Assembly (NCBI GenBank): GCA_945907085.1 | Contig: CAMDSS010000146.1 | Coordinates: 1 to 5,339 of the forward strand | Source: Cyanobium sp. NIES-981 | GTDB taxonomy: Bacteria > Cyanobacteriota > Cyanobacteriia > PCC-6307 > Cyanobiaceae | Direction of reading: 5' to 3' | DNA: 5,339 nucleotides | Part shown: positions 4,827-5,339 of the stretch, piece after piece | Numbering within the stretch: position 1 is the first letter of the stretch | Layout: each line of letters starts with the position of its first letter | Notes under the pieces: generated by a model | Database searches by the model: none | What the model saw: the letters and a program-made list of their open reading frames with translations, nothing else | What the model was told of the DNA's origin: nothing | Translations under genes and position numbers: made by a program

Positions 4827-5339
4827 CTACGGGGGCTTTTGGCTTGGGCTGGCTTCCGTGGCGATCGCCCCATCTCTGAACTGCACCACCTCCTGGGCCC
4901 TGGCGGCCACGTCATCTTCATGGGTCACAATCACCACGGTCATGCCGCCTTGATGCAGGGCTTCAAACAGATCCAGCACCTCCTTGGTGGTGCGCGAATC
5001 AAGAGCCCCTGTGGGTTCATCGGCCAGGAGCAGGGCTGGGTTGTTGATGATGGCCCTGGCCACGGCAACCCGTTGCTGTTGGCCGCCCGAGAGTTGGTTG
5101 GGTTTGTTCTCGAGCCGGCTCCCTAAGCCCACCCGCTCAAGGGCAGCCTTGGCGCGCTCCCGGCGCTCCTCAGCCGGAACTCCTGCATAGATCATCGGCA
5201 GCATCACGTTGTCGATGGCGCTCAATTGGGGAAGGAGGTGGAATTGCTGGAAAACAAAGCCCAGTTCTTTGTTGCGCAGGTCGGTGAGTTCGTCGTCGTT
5301 GAGATGTTCGATCGCCGTGCCATTGAGCTTGTAGCTGCC
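4827..5339 (-). CDS. ABC transporter ATP-binding protein (MacB/LolD/DevA type), 5' end outside the window
   Basis: The C-terminal 170 residues of a nucleotide-binding subunit are present and remain in frame to the window edge. Visible motifs, numbered within the fragment, are the Q-loop in GFVFQQ (Gln31), the signature LSGGQQQR (83-90), Walker B LLLADEPTGALDS (103-115) and the H-loop VTHE (His140). The combination of a GFVFQ.FHLLP segment, NVMLPMIYAG and DEPTGALD is characteristic of the MacB/LolD/DevA branch, which powers export of lipoproteins, peptides, lipids or antibiotics from the inner membrane. The Walker A motif and roughly 55-60 residues should lie beyond 5339. No permease is visible, so the substrate is unknown. 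The apparent start at 5225 is an internal TTG and not the true start. The stop TAG at 4829-4827 lies where family members usually end, shortly after the FRDG motif. Confidence 0.92.
   Translation of the reverse strand, partial: GSYKLNGTAIEHLNDDELTDLRNKELGFVFQQFHLLPQLSAIDNVMLPMIYAGVPAEERRERAKAALERVGLGSRLENKPNQLSGGQQQRVAVARAIINNPALLLADEPTGALDSRTTKEVLDLFEALHQGGMTVVIVTHEDDVAARAQEVVQFRDGAIATEASPSQKPP
4861..4868. repeat. HIP1 palindrome GCGATCGC
   Basis: This is the third exact GCGATCGC octamer, near the 3' end of the ABC ATPase gene. None occurs in the adjacent barrel frame. Confidence 0.85.

Noticed and set aside
4781..4860. A signal peptide for the barrel hidden in another minus-strand frame
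   Set aside because: I read all three minus-strand frames through this stretch. None has a basic N-terminus followed by a hydrophobic core, so a simple one-base frameshift here does not restore a signal.
4404..5126. Plus-strand open frame of 240 codons opposite the barrel and the ABC ATPase
   Set aside because: It spans two minus-strand frames with recognisable families. Its second half is the mirror of conserved ATPase motifs, a familiar kind of spurious prediction.

Overview
The window looks like a compact chromosomal segment of a GC-rich unicellular cyanobacterium of the picocyanobacterial Synechococcus/Cyanobium type. The evidence is a Vipp1/IM30 protein with the cyanobacterial C-terminal helix, three HIP1 palindromes (GCGATCGC), few recognisable Shine-Dalgarno sites, frequent GTG/TTG starts, very tight gene packing and high GC (hand counts of 41/60 in two sampled 60-base lines). 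The genus is inferred; no species marker is present.

Layout: positions 1-59 hold the start of an unidentified minus-strand gene that runs off the left edge. A 67-bp divergent gap with only a weak promoter candidate follows. Five plus-strand genes then run together: vipp1 (127-912), a small thioredoxin (970-1290), a class I/II PLP-dependent aminotransferase (1277-2464), a monofunctional biotin-protein ligase, birA (2461-3207), and an exported M23-family peptidase (3217-4233). Gaps and overlaps are 57 bp, -14, -4 and +9 bp, so the last four are very probably one transcription unit, perhaps including vipp1. The other strand carries the 3' part of a MacB/LolD/DevA-type ABC transporter ATPase (4827 to the right edge) and, directly downstream of it in the same frame, an outer-membrane beta-barrel protein (4230-4781, frame open to 4826).

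The recognisable functions lean towards membranes and the cell envelope: Vipp1 remodels membranes, BirA biotinylates acetyl-CoA carboxylase for fatty-acid synthesis, the M23 protein acts on peptidoglycan, the ABC ATPase belongs to an envelope-export family, and the barrel belongs in the outer membrane. A shared role is inferred from proximity only.

The most unusual spot is 4230-4829. The beta-barrel frame has a complete-looking barrel and a proper C-terminal Phe, but no signal peptide. Its frame starts at the codon after the ABC ATPase stop, its own stop interlocks with the M23 stop in a CTAG palindrome, and its base and codon use differ from the plus-strand genes. It may be a 5'-truncated, possibly transferred gene now decaying, or a barrel expressed in an unusual way. 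I found no CRISPR array, rRNA, tRNA, insertion sequence or clear intrinsic terminator, and no intergenic stretch longer than about 70 bp. I see no clearly new multi-gene system.
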